Source: a virus. Taken from it: DNA of 36,032 nucleotides. The position numbers and the translations under genes were made by a program. Shown here in pieces: positions 31,541 through 36,032 of this stretch (its first letter is position 1; every line of letters starts with the position of its first letter). The stretch spans positions 1 to 36,032 of IMG/VR virus record IMGVR_UViG_3300048135_000037; one strand, written 5' to 3'. The notes below the pieces were generated by a model. The model had not been told where the DNA came from and made no database searches. It saw nothing but the letters and a program-made list of their open reading frames with translations.

Positions 31541-32250
31541 TGTCATTAATATCAAGTACGTATAAAGACCCTAGTGATAACTTTGTTTGGTGGATAGAAG
31601 GAGATAGAATAGCTATTGCAACCAACCTTGGAGACGGAGGAACTACAGAAACATCAGAGAGTAAACTAAAAGCAGTTCAATTAGGTTCTCAAGTTTCTTA
31701 TCAGTCTTCTGGAGACCCTATTCCTAAGAATTTGCTCAATGAAGCTCTAGATACTACAGAAACGGCAGTAGATGTGGATGAAGGTGGTCAATTTTCAGTC
31801 AATGAAATGATTCAAATAGATGATGAAATAATGTTGATTACAGCTATAAGCACAAATACATTAACTGTTACAAGAGGATATAGAGATACTACGGCAGCAA
31901 CTCACGCAGACGACTCTGAAATAAAAACAATAAATGTGGTTTCTGATGGTATTATTATATCTTATTATGCAGAACCAGATAAATTGGTTTCTCCAGATGG
32001 TACAAAACCTGCTATAGAAGGTACAATAGATATTGACAATGTTTTACAACCAGCGTTAATAGATTATGTAAAAGGAAAAGCTTTGATGGATGCAGCAGCT
32101 AGAGCAACAGATGGTAATCTAGCTCAAATTAGAATGGCGTCCGCACAACAATGTATGGCTAATTATAAAGAAGCTGTACGTAGATACGGTATGAAGAAAA
32201 ACGATAAAACAGGTGGCACAAGAGCTGTGGCACCAGCAGATATGAGATAA
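31540..32250 (+). CDS. Structural protein with inserted beta-domain (tail or neck)
   Basis: A 236-residue protein. Residues about 62-128 (LLNEALDTTETAVDVDEGG and LITAISTNTLTVTRGYRDT) form a compact beta-domain inserted between two halves of an adaptor-like fold; the terminal part (KGKALMDAAARATDGN onward) is helical. Inserted beta-domains of this type occur in phage connector and tail proteins. Confidence 0.65.
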   Translation: MSLISSTYKDPSDNFVWWIEGDRIAIATNLGDGGTTETSESKLKAVQLGSQVSYQSSGDPIPKNLLNEALDTTETAVDVDEGGQFSVNEMIQIDDEIMLITAISTNTLTVTRGYRDTTAATHADDSEIKTINVVSDGIIISYYAEPDKLVSPDGTKPAIEGTIDIDNVLQPALIDYVKGKALMDAAARATDGNLAQIRMASAQQCMANYKEAVRRYGMKKNDKTGGTRAVAPADMR

Positions 32251-32260
32251 AGGGGCAACA

Positions 32261-32557
32261 ATGGAAGTAGGTAAAGAAACTAAATTTACACTATCTATAG
32301 AGACAGCTATTAGTATACTTGTCACTGTAGGTATGATAATTGGTATGTGGTATTCATTGCAAGCAGAAATAGAGCTAGCTAAAGAATTGCCAGAACCAGA
32401 GGTTTCACGTATGGAATATGATTTAAAAGACCAAATGATACGTGATTCAATATTAAACACAGAAGAAAAAGTAGATAAACTTGAAGATAAAGTAGACTCT
32501 GTTAAAGATGATACGAGAATGATTCAAGAAACTTTACTTGACATGAATAAGAACTAA
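32261..32557 (+). CDS. Small membrane protein with coiled coil
   Basis: A 98-residue protein with one membrane segment (about 15-34, SILVTVGMIIGMWY) and a long acidic-basic coiled coil (about 35-98). AAGG(G) lies before the ATG. A single N-terminal anchor plus periplasmic helix resembles inner-membrane spanins and some holin-associated proteins, but no lysin is nearby and I leave function open. Confidence 0.6.
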   Translation: MEVGKETKFTLSIETAISILVTVGMIIGMWYSLQAEIELAKELPEPEVSRMEYDLKDQMIRDSILNTEEKVDKLEDKVDSVKDDTRMIQETLLDMNKN

Positions 32558-32569
32558 TGAGGTTTTCAA

Positions 32570-32953
32570 ATGAACAACAGATTTATATCATACTTGGTAT
32601 TAACGCTTTGCTCATCGCTATCATGGCTGCACTCACAATCAGTCAACTTAGATAGCTTTGACCAAATACAAGCGCTTAATATACAAAAATGCGCAGTAGT
32701 GCAAGTTAATGCGGGCTGGAATTATCAGAATAGAGTAAAGGTAGAGAAATTAGCTAACCTTTGCTATATAGGAGAAATAGACTTGACCAATAAAACTGTT
32801 GGTGCAGTCATTCAGAAGGAGTGGAATATCAAGGTTGTCCCTACTATTATCATCCTGAAAGAAGGTAAAGAAATTATGAGATATGAGCCTGGTATAAGTA
32901 TGAGGTTTGACGAAACAGAAGTATTTAATAAGATTAAAAAAGTTATTAAATAA
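32570..32953 (+). CDS. Exported thioredoxin-fold protein lacking CxxC
   Basis: A 127-residue protein with an N-terminal signal sequence (about 1-23, charged MNNR then YLVLTLCSSLSWLHS). The rest follows the thioredoxin fold: VVQVNAGWNYQN where active members have WCxxC, then IGEIDLTN, VVPTIIILKEGKE with the cis-Pro, and RYEPG. The two catalytic cysteines are absent (NYQN in their place), so it is probably a binding, not a redox, protein. Other cysteines (41 and 65) are not placed as an active site. It may act in the periplasm or envelope. Confidence 0.75.
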   Translation: MNNRFISYLVLTLCSSLSWLHSQSVNLDSFDQIQALNIQKCAVVQVNAGWNYQNRVKVEKLANLCYIGEIDLTNKTVGAVIQKEWNIKVVPTIIILKEGKEIMRYEPGISMRFDETEVFNKIKKVIK

Positions 32954-33117
32954 TGTTTAACGGACCAAACGGAGCTGGTAAAGGTGATAAGCCTAGAGGT
33001 ATGAAAATATCTAGAAAAGAATTTGAAAATAGATGGGAAAAGATTTTTGGACACAAAGGTGTAAATAAAGATATATTCAAGGAAGACAATGCCAAGAAAA
33101 AAAACAAAAGCAATTAG
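32953..33117 (+). CDS. Small basic hypothetical protein
   Basis: A 54-residue protein starting at a TAATG overlap: MFNGPNGAGKGDKPRGMKIS, then KEFENRWEKIFGHK. It overlaps the next gene by 29 bp. Short phage proteins with this KGDKPRG opening recur beside tail genes; role unknown. Confidence 0.65.
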   Translation: MFNGPNGAGKGDKPRGMKISRKEFENRWEKIFGHKGVNKDIFKEDNAKKKNKSN

Positions 33118-33388
33118 AAAGACAACTAAGGGAAAAAACGCTAACTACAGGCCTACGAAGAAAGGCGCTGGTATGACAAAAAAAGGCGTTAAAGCTTACA
33201 GAAAAGCTAACCCTGGAAGTAAATTAAAAACTGCTGTTACTGGTAAAGTTAAAAAAGGTAGCAAGGCAGCTAAAAGAAGAAAGTCTTATTGCGCAAGGTC
33301 TTTAGGACAACTAAAAAGAAGTTCTGCTAAAACTAGGAATAATCCTAATTCTAGAATAAGACAAGCGCGTAAAAGATGGAAATGCTAA
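33089..33388 (+). CDS. Basic DUF6321-like nucleic-acid-binding protein
   Basis: A 99-residue, highly basic protein (about 40% Lys/Arg). GAGMTKKGVKAYRKANPGSK and KRRKSYCARSLGQLKRSS are the recognisable core. Such proteins are seen beside phage packaging and tail genes, and the charge suggests DNA binding in the capsid or at ejection. It starts inside the preceding gene, after AAGGAAG. Confidence 0.8.
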   Translation: MPRKKTKAIRKTTKGKNANYRPTKKGAGMTKKGVKAYRKANPGSKLKTAVTGKVKKGSKAAKRRKSYCARSLGQLKRSSAKTRNNPNSRIRQARKRWKC

Positions 33389-33404
33389 ACAAACAGGAGA
33401 TACT

Positions 33405-33557
33405 ATGAACATTGTAATTAGTAAATTAATGACAGGCTTATTAAGTGAAAAAATCTTAAAAGCTGTATTGTTAAAACTTGGTGATTATCTTATCAAGAAA
33501 TCAGACAATAAACTAGATGATGAAATCTGGGCTGAAGTTAAAAAAGCCCTTAAATAA
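33405..33557 (+). CDS. Small hypothetical protein
   Basis: A 50-residue amphipathic helical protein with AGGAG before its ATG (MNIVISKLMTGLLSEKILKA, then LGDYLIKKSDNKLDDE and a VKKALK end). The KSDNKLDDEI segment is typical of small phage proteins of unknown role encoded near lysis or tail genes. Function unknown. Confidence 0.65.
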   Translation: MNIVISKLMTGLLSEKILKAVLLKLGDYLIKKSDNKLDDEIWAEVKKALK

Positions 33558-33570
33558 AAAAGGAGAGAAT

Positions 33571-33600
33571 ATGAACTGCGAATGTGGATGTGGGTGTTAA
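33571..33600 (+). CDS. Nine-residue Cys-rich mini-ORF
   Basis: AAAGGAGAGAAT stands directly before ATG, and the frame reads MNCECGCGC then TAA. The next gene's ATG is three bases after the stop and has no good ribosome site of its own. Four cysteines in nine residues, the strong initiation site and the spacing suggest a leader peptide or translational coupler; a metal-binding peptide is a second option. Confidence 0.5.
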   Translation: MNCECGCGC

Positions 33601-33603
33601 TAG

Positions 33604-36032
33604 ATGCCTAGAAGGTCATTACAATTAAACGACTTTAGCGGAGGACTTAATACCAAGTCCTCTCCTAGGGATATTGCGCCTAATGAGGTATCTAAAGCAA
33701 ACAATGTAAACCTACATAATTCTGGTTTAATATTATCTTCCTCTGTATCAAGTGCTAAATCATCAGCTAATGCGCCCAATGCGCAAACAACTGCAGGATA
33801 TGGTGCTTTTATTTTTAATAGTCAATATAACACAGATTCTAATGCTGGAGATGTGACTGGTCCAAACGTACAAGTATTTGCATTTCCTGAAAACAATACT
33901 TCAGGAACTAATACAAAGATATTAACTTACGCTAGAGACTTTGGAAAGACTTCAAACTTTACTTTAACAGAAGCTTCTGGAGATGCTATCATTGATATGC
34001 AACACGAGAATACAGTATTGCCAGTATATTATTTTGTAGACGGAACTTTATTTGTATCAGATGAAACTGTAGTTGATGGAACTAACAGTACAGAACCAAG
34101 AAGATTGGTTTATGTAAGTGAAACAGATAGGTTTGGAACTGATGTTAGCGGTTGGCTAGATACTACTATGAAAGTAGAAAAGAATGGTTCTCAGTTTCAC
34201 TCTATAGTAAAATCAGATACTTTACCAGAACCAGATGGAACTGTTGGAGAGTTTAGCGTTAGTTTACAAACAGACCCTACGTTAGATTCTCAGTCATTTT
34301 TTAAAATTATTAAAAATACTGAAAGCACTAACTTCTTAATAGTTACTCCAAATCCTAATGAAACAAACCCAGACCCTACTGCTGATATAAAATTAACAGA
34401 TAAATTAATTCATTTAAAACTTACAAACTCCGAAGACATGTCATCTGTTACTTTAAACTACGGTGATGATAGTGGTATAACAACTGGAGGAATAGCAAAC
34501 CTTAAAGGAGAAATTATACATATTAACGGTGAAGCTATGAGAGTAAGAAGTACTGGTACTTTAGATTTGGCTTCAGGTGGAGATAAAAAAGTTCTACAAC
34601 TTCTTGTAGATAGAGATGTGTTTGGAACTGGTGCTTTAGAGCACGCTAGTGGAGCAAACGTTGAAACAACTTTAGAAACTAGTATAACTGTTACTGGCGG
34701 TGGTTGGGAAGCAGGTTCTTATGAATTTTGTCATACAGTAGTAGATTTGCAAGACAATGAAACATTGCCACAATCACCTCAATCAACTTTATTTCCTATT
34801 ACAACAGGAGCATATTTTACCAATGTTGGTTTTATTATAAAACATGGTTCTTTTACTGCAAGAAAAAATGAAAAAGGCGTAAGAGTTTATACAAGAAAAA
34901 AAGACGGTAATGGTAGATGGATATTATTTTTAGATGTAGATTATCAAAGAGGAGTAAGAACAAACTTATTTGAAGATTACGATTCTTTTTCTAGTGCAAC
35001 TGGCACAGGAAGTAATTATAGGAAAGTAGAAGGAATTGATGTAGTAAATCCTTCTTTAGATACCTATGAAAGTATTAATGGTTATTCTCAAGACGAAGAA
35101 AGTATTGACTTTGGTACAGACGGAGGATACAGAGCTTCTACTGTATGTGCAAGAAGAGCTTGGGTTGCTAATGTAAGAAAAAACAATGAAGTGTTTGATG
35201 ATAGAATTTATTATAGTCCAGTAAACAAATTTGCAACATTTCCTGATAGTTATTACTTAGATATTGGTATTAGCGACGGAGATTCTTTTACAGCATTACA
35301 TAGTTTAGGGAATAGATTGTTAGCTTTTAAACAGAAAAAATTATATGTGATTAATGTATCTTCTACTTCTGATGCTGGTTGGTACTTGGAAGCTGAGTAC
35401 GATGGTATGGGTTGCATATTTCAAAACGCGGTAGCTAAAACTCCATTTGGTATATGTTGGGTAAATAGAAATGGTGTATATATTTTTGACGGTTCATCAG
35501 CACCGAAAGAATTAACAGCAAAATTAGATGATAATTTATGGCAAGCTGGACAGGAACTAAGTAGTGCTTTGTTAAAACCTTCTATAGCATATGAACCGAA
35601 GTATAAACAATTATATGTTTTACAAGACTCTGCAATGACATCAAACAGTGGTGTAGATACAGAAGATAAAGTTTTCTGTTATGACTTTGCAACGCAAGGT
35701 TGGACCACGAGAGCGTGTGTAGGAAGTGCAGATGTATCTAATTTTGTAGAATCATTTGATGGAATATATTTTTTCAAACATTCAGATAATAAAATACATT
35801 CAGTAACTAATGACCATGGAACTGAACAAATTGTATTACAAACAAAAGATATAGACTTTGGTAATCCTGGTCTAGTTAAAAAAGTTAAAAAAGTGTATGT
35901 AACAGCTAAAGATGATGGAGGAGCTGGTAATGGAAATACTTTAACTTTAAAATACGCTTTAAATGGTAGTAGTTCTTTTGGAAATGCAGCAACCGCAACC
36001 CCTGAAGATGGATTAGGTCAATTTGATACACT
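33604..36032 (+). CDS. Large beta-rich tail protein (tail tube/nozzle-like), 3'-truncated
   Basis: The frame remains open to the window end, giving at least 809 residues. It starts three bases after the mini-ORF. The N-terminus LQLNDFSGGLNTKSSPRDIA is a recurring start of large aquatic-phage tail proteins. The rest is repeated beta segments (VYYFVDGTLFVSDE, RRLVYVSETDRFGT, GICWVNRNGVYIFDG, KLYVINVSSTSDAG) with beta-propeller character in the C-terminal half. This fits the tail tubular/nozzle protein of podoviruses. The C-terminus is outside the window. Confidence 0.8.
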   Translation, partial: MPRRSLQLNDFSGGLNTKSSPRDIAPNEVSKANNVNLHNSGLILSSSVSSAKSSANAPNAQTTAGYGAFIFNSQYNTDSNAGDVTGPNVQVFAFPENNTSGTNTKILTYARDFGKTSNFTLTEASGDAIIDMQHENTVLPVYYFVDGTLFVSDETVVDGTNSTEPRRLVYVSETDRFGTDVSGWLDTTMKVEKNGSQFHSIVKSDTLPEPDGTVGEFSVSLQTDPTLDSQSFFKIIKNTESTNFLIVTPNPNETNPDPTADIKLTDKLIHLKLTNSEDMSSVTLNYGDDSGITTGGIANLKGEIIHINGEAMRVRSTGTLDLASGGDKKVLQLLVDRDVFGTGALEHASGANVETTLETSITVTGGGWEAGSYEFCHTVVDLQDNETLPQSPQSTLFPITTGAYFTNVGFIIKHGSFTARKNEKGVRVYTRKKDGNGRWILFLDVDYQRGVRTNLFEDYDSFSSATGTGSNYRKVEGIDVVNPSLDTYESINGYSQDEESIDFGTDGGYRASTVCARRAWVANVRKNNEVFDDRIYYSPVNKFATFPDSYYLDIGISDGDSFTALHSLGNRLLAFKQKKLYVINVSSTSDAGWYLEAEYDGMGCIFQNAVAKTPFGICWVNRNGVYIFDGSSAPKELTAKLDDNLWQAGQELSSALLKPSIAYEPKYKQLYVLQDSAMTSNSGVDTEDKVFCYDFATQGWTTRACVGSADVSNFVESFDGIYFFKHSDNKIHSVTNDHGTEQIVLQTKDIDFGNPGLVKKVKKVYVTAKDDGGAGNGNTLTLKYALNGSSSFGNAATATPEDGLGQFDT

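Overview
The window is a near-complete AT-rich tailed-phage genome. It contains a large terminase, portal, scaffold, HK97-type capsid, tail genes, a giant internal virion protein and a replication/recombination module, with no ribosomal, tRNA or host metabolic genes. Gene order (portal, scaffold, capsid, connectors, beta-rich tail protein, then very large virion proteins) suggests a podovirus-like particle, probably of an aquatic bacterium. The host is inferred only from style: AAGGAG-type ribosome binding sites, TTGACA/TATAAT-type promoters and DnaA boxes of the common bacterial type. No RNA polymerase, DNA polymerase, integrase or recognisable lysin lies in the window. The first gene is cut by the left edge and the last by the right edge, so tail-fibre, lysis and other genes are probably missing.

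Layout: (1) 1-6418, rightward: the end of a virion protein gene, a 1490-residue internal/ejection protein and a small partner. (2) 6415-12923, leftward: DnaB-type helicase, zinc proteins, two PD-(D/E)XK-type nucleases, HTH and ribbon-helix-helix regulators, an SSB-like protein, a Rad52-type annealing protein and a Cas4/RecB-like exonuclease. Together these form a replication and single-strand-annealing recombination system. (3) 12924-17383, leftward: a compositionally distinct cassette with an amidoligase carrying an N-terminal multi-zinc region, a class II glutamine amidotransferase and small accessory genes. It is bounded on both sides by non-coding DNA carrying the same ~14-bp repeat family, and has its own sigma70-like promoter and an upstream terminator. 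(4) 17384-18049: two small basic or helical proteins. (5) 18050-18917: a divergent control region with a cluster of three DnaA boxes, the best origin candidate. (6) 18918-22058, rightward: metallopeptidase-like protein, MazG/DUF1599-like protein, DEDD exonuclease, small terminase, zinc ribbon and a gamma-glutamylcyclotransferase. (7) 22030-36032: packaging, head and tail genes, with many tiny basic or cysteine-rich proteins between them.

The most interesting system is the amidoligase + glutamine amidotransferase + gamma-glutamylcyclotransferase set. These families have been linked by comparative genomics as peptide- or amide-bond-forming and trimming systems, but the substrate in a phage of this type is not evident from sequence. 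Other notable signals are two promoters placed so that the mRNA would be leaderless, SSB-tip-like C-termini on both the helicase and the SSB-like protein, an exported thioredoxin-fold protein without its CxxC, and a 9-residue Cys-rich ORF with a strong ribosome binding site directly before a tail gene. Many genes shorter than 60 codons were found by reading stop-start overlaps and ribosome binding sites.
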